Shown: positions 28,783-37,254 of the stretch, piece by piece | How positions within the stretch are numbered: the first letter of the stretch is position 1 | Layout of the letters: the number at the start of each line of letters is the position of its first letter | NCBI GenBank assembly: GCA_014268975.2 | Contig: CP077096.1 | Span: 2,455,501 to 2,519,500, forward strand | Source of the DNA: Pseudomonas wayambapalatensis | GTDB taxonomy: Bacteria; Pseudomonadota; Gammaproteobacteria; Pseudomonadales; Pseudomonadaceae | Direction: 5' to 3' | DNA: 64,000 nucleotides | Notes under the pieces: model-generated | Told to the model about the DNA's origin: nothing | What the model saw: the letters and a program-made list of their open reading frames with translations, nothing else | Databases searched by the model: none | Made by a program: the position numbers and the translations under genes

Positions 28783-29943
28783 ATGACGTTCGACCCCCCA
28801 ACCCTCCTGGCCCTGACCGTTGCCCTCGCGGCAGCGGCGGCGCTTTACCTGACGATCGAATGGCGCAGTGTGCGCGAGTCGTCGTTGCTCTACTGGAGTG
28901 CCGGTTTCGCCACCATCACCGTTGGCTCCACCCTCGCGCTGCTGCGCATGAACGGTTTCCTGCTGATTGGTATCTGGTTCGCCAACGGTCTGCTGGTGTT
29001 CGCGCATTTCTGCTTCCTGCTGGGCGTTGCCCGTTTCACCGAAGTGCGATTGTCACGGGGCTGGCTGCTGGTCGTGCTGCTGTGGGTGAGCCTGCTGCTG
29101 CTGCCGGAAGGGCCGTCGTGGTCCAAGATCATGCTGGTGGTCAATTCGCTGCTGGTGGCCCTGGTGTCGCTGCGGGCCAGTTTTCTGCTGCGTCCGCACG
29201 GTGTGTCGCTGAGTGTGGGGGCGGTGCAACTGCGCTACGTGATGCTGATCCACGGGCTGTTCTACGTGATCAAGGCCCTGACCGTGGTGATTCCGGGAGC
29301 CTTGCTCGATCTTGCGGCCTTTCGCGGGGAAATCATCCAGATCTCGCTGATCGAAGGGGCGATGGCGATCATGCTGATCGCCCTGTCGATGACTGGCACC
29401 GAGCGTTACCGTCGCGAGGAACGCATCGCGCTTCTGGCCGCGCGTGATCCGCTCACGGCGTTGTTCAACCGCCGCGCCCTGGAAGTGCGCGCGCCGGTGC
29501 TGCTGCAGGCGACCAGCCACGAGCGCCCTGGCGCCGTGCTGTTGATCGATATCGACAACTTCAAGCTGGTCAACGACCTGTACGGTCACACCGCGGGTGA
29601 CCGGCTGCTGGTGGCGCTGAGCGAAACCATTCGCGGCCTGCTGCCGGCTAATGCCCTGGCCGCGCGACTGGGTGGCGATGAATTCGTCATTCTGCTGGGC
29701 AACGCGCGCCGCGACGAAGTCGAGGTGCTGGGCGCGATACTTCGTGAGCGCTTCCAGGACATCGCCGCACAATCCTTCGTCACCCCGATGGCGGTGACCT
29801 TGAGCATCGGTGCCAACCTGTTCGATCATCCGCCGGCCAGCCTCACGGCGCTGATCGAACAGAGCGATGCCGCGCTGTATCAGTCCAAGCGCAGTGGACG
29901 CGACAGCATGCGCCTGGTGGACGTGACCTTGACGGGCAATTGA
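28783..29943 (+). CDS. Membrane-bound diguanylate cyclase
   Basis: The start at 28783 (MTFDPPTLLALTVALAAAAALYLTIEWRS) gives 386 residues. Residues 1 to about 205 hold six or seven membrane helices that form an unnamed sensor. The GGDEF domain follows, with RLGGDEFVILLG intact and the substrate segment LLIDIDNFKLVNDLYGHTAGD. The RxxD inhibitory site is not present (PANA at the expected place), so product inhibition may be weak. No EAL domain is attached. It should make c-di-GMP in response to an unknown membrane or periplasmic cue. Confidence 0.9.
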   Translation: MTFDPPTLLALTVALAAAAALYLTIEWRSVRESSLLYWSAGFATITVGSTLALLRMNGFLLIGIWFANGLLVFAHFCFLLGVARFTEVRLSRGWLLVVLLWVSLLLLPEGPSWSKIMLVVNSLLVALVSLRASFLLRPHGVSLSVGAVQLRYVMLIHGLFYVIKALTVVIPGALLDLAAFRGEIIQISLIEGAMAIMLIALSMTGTERYRREERIALLAARDPLTALFNRRALEVRAPVLLQATSHERPGAVLLIDIDNFKLVNDLYGHTAGDRLLVALSETIRGLLPANALAARLGGDEFVILLGNARRDEVEVLGAILRERFQDIAAQSFVTPMAVTLSIGANLFDHPPASLTALIEQSDAALYQSKRSGRDSMRLVDVTLTGN

Positions 29944-29958
29944 GCCTGCGTCGGGTTT

Positions 29959-30282
29959 TCACTTGTTGTTGATGCATTCGGACTGCACCGAATAACGCAC
30001 GGTACGCAAGGTGCCCTGGCTGTCCTCGAAGGTCATCAGGCGCGGTACCACCTCGCAGGTGCGCGGGTCGCCCGACTGGCGCACCAGGCGCGCCACATCC
30101 AGTGGCATGCCGTAGCGGTAGTCGACGATCTCCGGCATGGGTTTGTCGCGCTTGATGGCGTAGGCGGCCACGGCTTGCTGGTGGGCCTGCAGCAACTGCT
30201 CGCTGCGCTGAGCGGAAAAGCCGGTGGCCTGGACGCCGAAGGCCAGCAGGAGCAGGGCGATCGCTGTGCTCAGTCGTTTCAT
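29959..30282 (-). CDS. DUF2790 small secreted protein
   Basis: The 107-residue protein starts at MKRLSTAIALLLLAFGVQATGF, a standard signal peptide with cleavage after about residue 20. GGAGACACCC precedes the ATG. The mature part (PEIVDYRYGMPLDVARLVRQSGDPRTCEVVPRLMTFEDSQGTLRTVRY) is the DUF2790 pattern common in Pseudomonas. Family members are periplasmic, often responsive to metals or stress, and have no known activity. The longer ORF to 30465 is not credible. Confidence 0.85.
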   Translation of the reverse strand: MKRLSTAIALLLLAFGVQATGFSAQRSEQLLQAHQQAVAAYAIKRDKPMPEIVDYRYGMPLDVARLVRQSGDPRTCEVVPRLMTFEDSQGTLRTVRYSVQSECINNK

Positions 30283-30506
30283 GGGGTGTCTCCGGAAGGG
30301 CTGTGGTTTCCGGATCACGCTAGCGAGCAGCAGCCAACAGGGGCATGACGACAGCCTTACAGTTGTGAAAGGTCCGCACGCATGACGCGATTGTAATGTG
30401 CCGATCACCTTCCCGTTATCCATCTGCGGCGAGCATCGATGCTGGCCGCGAACGCACCTGCGCAACGGCCTGACAAGAACAACAGCCGTTATCGAAGGAG
30501 CATCGC

Positions 30507-31844
30507 ATGAGATACCGACCAGGACTTTCCCTGGCCGCGCTGGTGGCGCTGGCCGGTCCTTCGGCGTGGGCCGAGGACGCTGCGAAGGAAGGGTTCATAG
30601 AGGGCAGCCGCCTGAGCGTGCTGAACCGCAACTTCTACTTCAACCGTGACAACCGCGACGGGGTGGCGCCGACCTACAACCGGGCCAAGGCGCCCGACAA
30701 TGGTTATTCCGAAGCCTGGGCGCATGCCGTCATCACCCGCTTCGAGTCCGGCTTCACCGAGGGAACCGTGGGGGTAGGGGTCGATGCCTTTGCCATGCTC
30801 GGGCTCAAGCTCGACAGCGGAGGTGGACGCAACGGTGGACGCAGCTCGTTCGATGTACTGCCGGTGGATCGCGACGGCCAGGCGCGTGACGAATACAGCA
30901 AGCTCGGCGGCGCGGCCAAGGTGCGAATGTTCGACACGGTGCTGCGGGTGGGCGATGTGTTTCCGGCCAACCCGGTGGTCGCCGCAGGGGATTCGCGCCT
31001 GTTGCCGGAGAGCTTTCGCGGCGTTACCGTCGAAAACACCAGCCTGGCGGGCCTGAACCTGCAGGCCGGGCGCCTGCATGCCATGAGCCAGCCGATGTCC
31101 AGCGACATGCGCGAGTCTTTCGCGACCTTCTACGGCGGGCCTGTGGACTCGCCATGGATCGCCTATGGCGGCGGCGACTATGCCGTCAACGAACAGGTCA
31201 GCGTCAGCCTGTTCGGCAGCCGCCTGAAGGATGTGTGGAACCAGTACTACGCCGGTACCAGCGTTACCTGGCCGTTGAGCGATGAGCTGGCGCTGATCGG
31301 TGGCTTCAACTTCTACAACGCCAAGGACGAAGGGCGCAAACGCCTGGGCACCTTCGACAACGACATCTGGAGCGCCAAGGTGGGTGTGCGTTACGGCGCC
31401 CACACCCTCGCGTTGACCCACCAACGCAACAATGGCGACGACGATTTCGATTATCTGCGCCAGTCCGACTCGATCTTTCTCGACAACTCCATCCAGTACA
31501 GCGATTTCAACTCGCCCAAGGAGCGCTCATGGATGCTGCGCTATGACCTGAACATGGCCGGGTACGGGATTCCCGGGCTGTCGTTCATGACCCGTTATGG
31601 GCGCGGCAGTGATGCGGATTACTCGAACGCCAACGCCTACTACATGCGTCGCGACGGCAATGGCGATCCGCTGACCGACCAGAAGCGCTGGGAGCGCGAC
31701 ATCGAGGTCAAGTACGTGGTGCAGACCGGCGCGGCCAAGGATCTCTCGCTGCGCGTGCGCCAGGCGACCACCCGGGCGACGGCGTTCGAGTCCGACCTGG
31801 ATGAGGTGCGGGTGATCGTCGAGTATCCGTTGTCGATTCTTTGA
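30507..31844 (+). CDS. OprD-family outer membrane porin
   Basis: The 445-residue protein has a signal peptide (RYRPGLSLAALVALAGPSAWAED) and the OprD fold. FIEGSRLSVLNRNFYFNRDNR, GFTEGTVGVGVDAFAMLGLKLDSG, LGGAAKVRMFDTVLRVGDVFPANPVV and the C-terminal VIVEYPLSIL strand all match. It forms an 18-stranded barrel that takes up amino acids or carboxylates. Substrate type cannot be read with certainty. AAGGAG precedes the ATG, and a strong terminator follows at 31903. Confidence 0.93.
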   Translation: MRYRPGLSLAALVALAGPSAWAEDAAKEGFIEGSRLSVLNRNFYFNRDNRDGVAPTYNRAKAPDNGYSEAWAHAVITRFESGFTEGTVGVGVDAFAMLGLKLDSGGGRNGGRSSFDVLPVDRDGQARDEYSKLGGAAKVRMFDTVLRVGDVFPANPVVAAGDSRLLPESFRGVTVENTSLAGLNLQAGRLHAMSQPMSSDMRESFATFYGGPVDSPWIAYGGGDYAVNEQVSVSLFGSRLKDVWNQYYAGTSVTWPLSDELALIGGFNFYNAKDEGRKRLGTFDNDIWSAKVGVRYGAHTLALTHQRNNGDDDFDYLRQSDSIFLDNSIQYSDFNSPKERSWMLRYDLNMAGYGIPGLSFMTRYGRGSDADYSNANAYYMRRDGNGDPLTDQKRWERDIEVKYVVQTGAAKDLSLRVRQATTRATAFESDLDEVRVIVEYPLSIL

Positions 31845-31902
31845 GCTTGAGCCCATTCACCTTCAGAAGCCTTGCGCTCCTTTGGTTGCAGGTGAATGTC
31901 TT

Positions 31903-31927
31903 GGCGCCTCGATGAGGCGCCTTTTTT
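31903..31927 (+). terminator. Rho-independent terminator of the oprD gene
   Basis: GGCGCCTC and GAGGCGCC form a perfect 8-bp stem with loop GAT, followed directly by six T residues. Confidence 0.9.
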
Positions 31928-31952
31928 ACGCCTGTCATTTCGGCAGCGCACA

Positions 31953-32951
31953 TCACCCTTTGTCGGCGGACGGCAGGATGCGATTGATGACCGTGCTGCC
32001 GTTGTCGTTACGGGTCAGGTAGATCGGCAGGACCTTGGGCAGGTTGTCCACCAGGCGGCTGACCTCACGGGTGTCGTAGATGCCGCTGATGCGGATGTTA
32101 CCGACACTGCTGTCGGCCAGCAGCAGGGGTTTGTCCAGGTAGCGGTTGATCACCGGCAATGCCTGGGAGAGGCTGAGGTTGTCGAGCACCAGGCGACCGC
32201 TGCGCCAGGCCAGGCTGTTGGCATAGTCGTCGCTCTGTGCCAGTTGCGGCTCGAAGTCACCGATGCGGTAGCTGGCCTGCATGCCGGGGCCGAGGCGGTA
32301 GCCGCCTTCGCCACCATTGCTGGAAACCAGCACTGAGCCTTCGACCAGCGTCACCTTGACCTGGTCTTCGTACTTCCACACGTTGAACTGCGTGCCGGTG
32401 ACCCGCGTCTGGCCGTGACCGGCGCGCACGATGAAGGGGTGCTCGCTGTCGTGGGTCACCTTGAAGAAGGCTTCGCCCTGGATCAGGTCGACCTGGCGCC
32501 GGTCCTTGTAGTTGAGGTAGCGCAGCTCGCTGTTCAGGTTGAGTTCGACCTGGCTGCCGTCGTGCAATTGCACTGTACGCACCTGCTGGTCGCTGTCGAA
32601 ATGCTGGTAGCGATTGGGTAGCCAGCCTTGCTCCCAGCCAATCCAGCCGGCCAGGGGTAGGGCGAGCAGGGTGATCACCGCGGCTGAGGCCAGTGGGCGC
32701 CAGTTGCGTTGGCGGGGTCTGGCCGCAGGCAGTTCGATCACGTTGGCGGCACGCGGCAGCATGTCGGCGGTCTGCCAGATCTCCAGCATCGCCTGGTATT
32801 CCTCGGCATGCCGGGTGTCGGCGGCCAGCCACTGAGCAAACGCCTCACGCTCGTCGGCCGAGCAGTCCTCGGCGTGCAGGCGCATGCACCAATGCGCAGC
32901 GGCATCGGTGATGGCATCGTCGTCGAGGGGGGTGAAGCGGTCTTGGTTCAT
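31953..32951 (-). CDS. FecR-family anti-sigma factor without adjacent sigma gene
   Basis: The 332-residue protein has all FecR parts. The cytoplasmic DUF4880-like domain covers residues about 10 to 60 (DAAAHWCMRLHAEDCSADEREAFAQWLAADTRHAEEYQAM), one membrane helix lies near residues 86 to 106, and the periplasmic FecR domain contains LHDGSQVELNLNSELRY, VDLIQGEAFFKVTHD and GTQFNVWKY. Such proteins pass a signal from a TonB-dependent siderophore receptor to an ECF sigma factor, usually encoded just upstream. Here neither partner is adjacent. GGGAG precedes the ATG, and a Fur-like site lies about 62 bases upstream. Confidence 0.88.
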   Translation of the reverse strand: MNQDRFTPLDDDAITDAAAHWCMRLHAEDCSADEREAFAQWLAADTRHAEEYQAMLEIWQTADMLPRAANVIELPAARPRQRNWRPLASAAVITLLALPLAGWIGWEQGWLPNRYQHFDSDQQVRTVQLHDGSQVELNLNSELRYLNYKDRRQVDLIQGEAFFKVTHDSEHPFIVRAGHGQTRVTGTQFNVWKYEDQVKVTLVEGSVLVSSNGGEGGYRLGPGMQASYRIGDFEPQLAQSDDYANSLAWRSGRLVLDNLSLSQALPVINRYLDKPLLLADSSVGNIRISGIYDTREVSRLVDNLPKVLPIYLTRNDNGSTVINRILPSADKG

Positions 32952-33012
32952 TGCGGCTCCCGGTTTTGCGCATTCTACCTTCCAGAAGGGCTCCGCGAGA
33001 ACCGAGATAATG

Positions 33013-33031
33013 GCGAATGACTATCAGTTGC
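33013..33031. promoter_or_regulatory. Possible Fur box before fecR
   Basis: GCGAATGACTATCAGTTGC matches the 19-bp Fur consensus at 12 positions and is preceded by a further GATAATG. It lies between the FecR gene and the divergent marR gene. Iron control fits the FecR gene. Confidence 0.4.
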
Positions 33032-33122
33032 GATTTTTTTCGTCGGTTTTCCGGCGCAAGCGCATGGAGACAACCGAGAGGGCTGGCGGAACAATGACTT
33101 AGATAGCCTGCTAATAAAAGCT

Positions 33123-33150
33123 TTGACATTAACTGCCTAGGCAGTAATAT
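33123..33150 (+). promoter_or_regulatory. Sigma-70 promoter with MarR operator before marR-emrA-emrB
   Basis: A TTGACA -35 box at 33123-33128 and a TAATAT -10 box at 33145-33150 are separated by 16 bases. Within the spacer lies the perfect 14-bp palindrome ACTGCCTAGGCAGT (33132-33145). A MarR dimer bound there would block RNA polymerase. The first gene of the operon starts 23 bases after the -10 box. Confidence 0.8.
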
Positions 33151-33172
33151 TTTCTAACATCTTTGTTGAGCG

Positions 33173-33667
33173 ATGCCGATGGCCCATTTCACCCCGGAAA
33201 ATTTCCAGACCTGCGCCATTGGCATGTTGCTCGGCCGCGCCTCGTTATTGAAGGACCGCATTCTCGACTGGCACCTGGAAGCTGATGGCGTTACCGCTGC
33301 GCAGTTCAAGGTGCTGATCATCGTGACCCAGTACCAGGTGGATACCCCGGCCGAGCTGTGCCGCTGCCTGGGGCTGGACAGCGGTTCGATGACGCGCATG
33401 CTCGACCGCCTCGAGCAGAAGGGCCTGATCCTGCGCAACCGCTGCCCCGACGACCGTCGCCAGGTGCGGCTGGTGCTGACCGAAGACGGTCAACGCTTGG
33501 CTGACCGCCTGCCGGAGATCGGGGCAATGGCGATGAACGAGCTGGTCGGTTCACTCGAAGCCGGCGAGCTCAAGACCCTCGAGACGCTGCTGGCAAAGAT
33601 TCTCTTGGCTGCCAGCGACCCGTTGACGATTGCCCGTTTCGGCGATCGCACCCCTGATCCGACTTGA
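33173..33667 (+). CDS. MarR-family repressor of the efflux operon
   Basis: The 164-residue protein has a winged-helix MarR domain (VTAAQFKVLIIVTQYQVDTPAELCRCLGLDSGSMTRMLDRLEQKGLILRNRCPDDRRQVRLVLTEDGQ, about residues 38 to 107). Two ATGs are close together; 33179 (MAHFTPENF) is possible as well as 33173. It begins the operon with emrA and emrB. The palindrome inside its own promoter strongly suggests autorepression that is lifted by drugs or phenolic ligands, as in other MarR-EmrAB systems. Confidence 0.9.
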   Translation: MPMAHFTPENFQTCAIGMLLGRASLLKDRILDWHLEADGVTAAQFKVLIIVTQYQVDTPAELCRCLGLDSGSMTRMLDRLEQKGLILRNRCPDDRRQVRLVLTEDGQRLADRLPEIGAMAMNELVGSLEAGELKTLETLLAKILLAASDPLTIARFGDRTPDPT

Positions 33668-33682
33668 TTCAAAGGTACTCTC

Positions 33683-34879
33683 ATGGCCACACCCTCGGAT
33701 GCACCCACTCCCGCTGAAGCGCCCGACGCCACGCGCAAGCGCAAGACCTGGCTGCTGGCCCTGCTGCTGGTATTGATATTGGCCGGCGCTGCCGGCTGGG
33801 CCTGGTACACGTTGATCGGGCGCTGGCACGAAAGCACCGACGATGCCTACGTCAACGGTAATGTGGTGGAGATCACGCCGCTGGTGACGGGAACCGTCAC
33901 CAGCATCGGCGCCGACGATGGCGACCTGGTGCATGCCGGCCAGGTGCTGTTGCGCTTCGACCCCAGTGACAGCGAGGTGGCCCTGCAGGCCAGCGAGGCC
34001 AAGCTTGCGCGCACGGTGCGCCAGGTGCGCGGCTTGTACAGCAACGTCGATGCGCTCAAGGCTCAGGTGCAGACGCGCCAGGCCGAACTGAAGAAGGCCC
34101 GCGAGAACTACGACCGCCGTAAGGTCCTGGCTGACAGCGGGGCGATCGCCGCAGAAGAACTGTCGCACTCACGCGACGACCTGACCGCCGCGCAGAGCGC
34201 CCTGGACAACGCCCGCCAGCAACTCAACACCAGCACTGCGCTGATCGACGACACCGTGGTGTCGTCGCACCCGGAGGTGATGGCGGCCGCTTCCGAGCTG
34301 CGCCAGGCCTACCTGGACAACGCTCGCACGACGTTGGTGGCGCCGGTGACCGGCTACGTCGCCAAGCGCACCGTGCAATTGGGGCAGCGCCTGCAACCAG
34401 GCACCGCGACCATGGCGGTGATTCCGCTCGACCAGGTCTGGATCGACGCCAACTTCAAGGAAACCCAACTGCGTGACATGCGTATCGGCCAGCCGGTGGA
34501 GATCACCGCAGACCTGTACGGCAGCGAAGTCAAGTACAGCGGCACGGTCGACAGCCTGGGCGCGGGCACCGGCAGTGCCTTCGCTCTGCTGCCCGCGCAG
34601 AACGCCACGGGCAACTGGATCAAGATCGTCCAGCGTGTGCCGGTGCGCGTGCACCTGAACCCCGAGCAGCTCAAGGATCATCCGCTGCGCATCGGCCTGT
34701 CCACCGTGGTCGAGGTCGACCTGCACGACCAGAGTGGCCCGGCCCTGGCCCAACAGCCACCGCAGCAGGCCAGCTACACCACCCAGGTGTATGACCGCCA
34801 ACTGGCCGAGGCCGATCGTCTGATCGCCCAGCTGATCCATGACAACAGCGCCGCCAGTGGCAAGACGGCGCAGCGATGA
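33683..34879 (+). CDS. emrA: EmrA/HlyD-type membrane fusion protein of a drug efflux pump
   Basis: The 398-residue protein has one N-terminal membrane helix (residues about 28 to 48), the barrel/lipoyl segment ESTDDAYVNGNVVEITPLVTGTVTSIGADDGDLVHAGQVLLRFDPSD and a coiled coil between about 105 and 215. The second lipoyl half is ARTTLVAPVTGYVAKRTVQLGQRLQPG. It links the inner membrane transporter to an outer membrane channel. Its stop overlaps the start of emrB (ATGA). Confidence 0.93.
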   Translation: MATPSDAPTPAEAPDATRKRKTWLLALLLVLILAGAAGWAWYTLIGRWHESTDDAYVNGNVVEITPLVTGTVTSIGADDGDLVHAGQVLLRFDPSDSEVALQASEAKLARTVRQVRGLYSNVDALKAQVQTRQAELKKARENYDRRKVLADSGAIAAEELSHSRDDLTAAQSALDNARQQLNTSTALIDDTVVSSHPEVMAAASELRQAYLDNARTTLVAPVTGYVAKRTVQLGQRLQPGTATMAVIPLDQVWIDANFKETQLRDMRIGQPVEITADLYGSEVKYSGTVDSLGAGTGSAFALLPAQNATGNWIKIVQRVPVRVHLNPEQLKDHPLRIGLSTVVEVDLHDQSGPALAQQPPQQASYTTQVYDRQLAEADRLIAQLIHDNSAASGKTAQR

Positions 34880-36411
34880 GCAACGGCGCATCCGCCCAGT
34901 TCACCCCGCCGAGCCTGCTGCTGACCACCATCGGGTTGTCGCTGGCAACCTTCATGCAGGTGCTCGACACCACCATCGCCAACGTGGCGTTGCCAACCAT
35001 TTCCGGCAATCTGGGGGTGAGCTACGAGCAGGGCACCTGGGTCATCACCTCGTTTGCGGTAAGCAATGCCATTGCCCTGCCGCTGACGGGCTGGCTGAGC
35101 CGCCGCTTTGGCGAGGTCAAGCTGTTCATCTGGGCCACCTTGCTGTTCGTGCTGGCGTCGTTCCTCTGTGGTATCGCCCAGTCGATGCCCGAGCTTGTGG
35201 GCTTTCGCGTGCTCCAGGGCGTTGTTGCCGGCCCGTTGTACCCGATGACCCAGACCTTGCTGATTGCTGTCTACCCGCCTGCCAAACGGGGGATGGCCCT
35301 GGCGTTGCTGGCAATGGTGACGGTGGTGGCGCCGATTGCCGGGCCCATCCTCGGCGGCTGGATAACCGACAGCTACAGCTGGCCGTGGATTTTCTTCATC
35401 AACGTACCGATCGGTCTGTTCGCGGCCGCCGTGGTGCGCCAGCAGATGCGCACACGTCCAGTGACCACCAGCCGCCAGCCCATGGATTACATCGGCCTGC
35501 TGACGCTGATCGTCGGTGTCGGCGCGTTGCAGGTGGTGCTCGACAAGGGTAACGACCTGGATTGGTTCGAGTCCTCGTTCATCGTGGTGGGTAGCCTGAT
35601 TTCCGCGGTGTTCCTGGCCATCTTCGTGATCTGGGAGCTCACCGATCGGCACCCGGTGGTGAACCTGCGGCTGTTCGTGCACCGTAATTTCCGCATCGGC
35701 ACCCTGGTGTTGGTGGGCGGGTATGCGGGCTTTTTCGGCATCAACCTGATCCTGCCCCAGTGGCTGCAGACGCAGATGGGCTATACGGCGACCTGGGCGG
35801 GGCTTGCGGTAGCACCGATCGGCCTGCTGCCGGTGATCATGTCGCCCTTCGTCGGCAAGTATGCGCATCGCTTCGACCTGCGCCTGCTGGCAGGGATCGC
35901 CTTCCTGGCCATTGGTGCAAGCTGCTACATGCGTGCGGGCTTCACCAGCGAGGTCGACTTCCTGCACATCGCCCTGGTGCAGTTGTTCATGGGGATCGGG
36001 GTGGCGCTGTTCTTCATGCCGACCCTGACCATCCTGCTCTCGGACCTGCCGCCGCATCAGATTGCCGACGGCTCGGGCCTGGCCACGTTCCTGCGGACAC
36101 TGGGCGGCAGTTTCGCCGCCTCGCTGACCACCTGGATCTGGATCCGCCGGGCCGACCAGCACCATGCCTACCTGAGCGAGCACATCAGCCAGTACGACCC
36201 GGCAACGCGTCACACCCTCGAGCAACTCGGTGGGGCGAGCCCGCAGAGCTATGCGCAGCTTGAGCAGATCCTCAACAGCCAGGCCTACATGATGTCGACG
36301 GTGGACTACTTCACCTTGCTGACCTGGGTGTTCGGTGCCTTGATTTTGCTGGTGTGGCTGGCTCGCCCGCCCTTCACGGCCAAGGCAGGGCCGGCTTCGG
36401 CGGGGCACTGA
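34876..36411 (+). CDS. emrB: EmrB-type 14-helix MFS drug exporter
   Basis: The 511-residue DHA2-family protein has 14 predicted helices. Motif D1 is LATFMQVLDTTIANVALPTISGNLGVS. Motif A is LTGWLSRRFGEVKLFIW, and motif C is VTVVAPIAGPILGGWITD. With EmrA it forms a proton-driven tripartite pump for hydrophobic toxins, probably with a TolC-like channel encoded elsewhere. It overlaps emrA by four bases, showing translational coupling. Confidence 0.94.
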   Translation: MSNGASAQFTPPSLLLTTIGLSLATFMQVLDTTIANVALPTISGNLGVSYEQGTWVITSFAVSNAIALPLTGWLSRRFGEVKLFIWATLLFVLASFLCGIAQSMPELVGFRVLQGVVAGPLYPMTQTLLIAVYPPAKRGMALALLAMVTVVAPIAGPILGGWITDSYSWPWIFFINVPIGLFAAAVVRQQMRTRPVTTSRQPMDYIGLLTLIVGVGALQVVLDKGNDLDWFESSFIVVGSLISAVFLAIFVIWELTDRHPVVNLRLFVHRNFRIGTLVLVGGYAGFFGINLILPQWLQTQMGYTATWAGLAVAPIGLLPVIMSPFVGKYAHRFDLRLLAGIAFLAIGASCYMRAGFTSEVDFLHIALVQLFMGIGVALFFMPTLTILLSDLPPHQIADGSGLATFLRTLGGSFAASLTTWIWIRRADQHHAYLSEHISQYDPATRHTLEQLGGASPQSYAQLEQILNSQAYMMSTVDYFTLLTWVFGALILLVWLARPPFTAKAGPASAGH

Positions 36412-36420
36412 GGTGTACTT

Positions 36421-36449
36421 GCGGCACGGCTGCGTGCAGCCGTTGCCGC
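36421..36449 (+). terminator. Hairpin after emrB
   Basis: GCGGCACGGCTGC pairs with GCAGCCGTTGCCGC around GT with one mismatch. It starts ten bases after the emrB stop. There is no direct T-run, but a short GGGGCTTTTCCCC element follows. Confidence 0.45.
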
Positions 36450-36504
36450 GATCGGGGCTTTTCCCCTAACCTTGTAGGTCTATTCCCTCGACAGTGGCAG
36501 TTTC

Positions 36505-37251
36505 ATGGACAAGGTCATTCTCATCACTGGCGCCAGCCGCGGTATCGGTGCCGCGACCGCGCGGTTGGCGGCGCAACAGGGCTATCGCATCTGCATCAAT
36601 TACCACGCCGACGATCACGCTGCCGAACGCATCCTGGACGAGGTTCGGGCGCTGGGCGCCCAGGCCATCGCCGTGCGAGCCGATGCCAGCGTCGAGGATG
36701 AGGTGATCCAGGTGTTCCAGCGGATCGACCAGGAGCTCGGCCCTGTCACGGCATTGGTCAATAACGCCGGGACCATCGCGACCCAAAGCCGGGTCGACGA
36801 GATGTCCGAGTTCCGCCTGCTCAAGCTGATGAAAACCAACGTGGTCGGCCCGATGCTCTGCGCCAAGCATGCCTTGCTGCGCATGTCGCGCCGCCATGGC
36901 GGGCAGGGTGGTGCGATCGTCAACGTGTCGTCGGTGGCTGCACGCCTGGGTTCGCCCAACGAGTACGTAGACTATGCCGCCTCCAAGGGCGCGCTGGATA
37001 CCTTCACCCTTGGGCTCGCCAAGGAAGTGGCGGGCGAGGGTGTGCGCGTCAACGGCGTGCGTCCTGGCTACATCCATACCGACTTTCACGCCCTGAGCGG
37101 TGATGCCCAGCGGGTCAGCAAGCTCGAACCTGGCCTGCCCATGGGACGTGGCGGGCAGCCGGAGGAGGTGGCGGAGGCTATCCTCTGGTTGCTGTCGGAC
37201 AAGGCGTCCTATTCCACCGGCAGTTTCCTTGATCTGGGGGGCGGGCGCTGA
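36505..37251 (+). CDS. Short-chain dehydrogenase/reductase
   Basis: The 248-residue classical SDR has the cofactor motif TGASRGIG at residues 8 to 15, the NNAG motif in ALVNNAGTI, the catalytic Ser in VNVSSVAARLG and the Tyr157-x3-Lys161 pair in YAASK. The segment INYHADDHAA after the second strand suggests NADP preference weakly. Similar proteins are annotated as glucose dehydrogenase-like or 3-oxoacyl-ACP reductase-like. The substrate is unknown. It is not coupled to emrB, and it converges on the histidine kinase gene with three bases between the stops. Confidence 0.88.
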   Translation: MDKVILITGASRGIGAATARLAAQQGYRICINYHADDHAAERILDEVRALGAQAIAVRADASVEDEVIQVFQRIDQELGPVTALVNNAGTIATQSRVDEMSEFRLLKLMKTNVVGPMLCAKHALLRMSRRHGGQGGAIVNVSSVAARLGSPNEYVDYAASKGALDTFTLGLAKEVAGEGVRVNGVRPGYIHTDFHALSGDAQRVSKLEPGLPMGRGGQPEEVAEAILWLLSDKASYSTGSFLDLGGGR

Positions 37252-37254
37252 GCC

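Noticed and set aside
34774..36408. Minus-strand ORF of 544 codons
   Set aside because: It is antisense to emrB and shows no domain or ribosome site.
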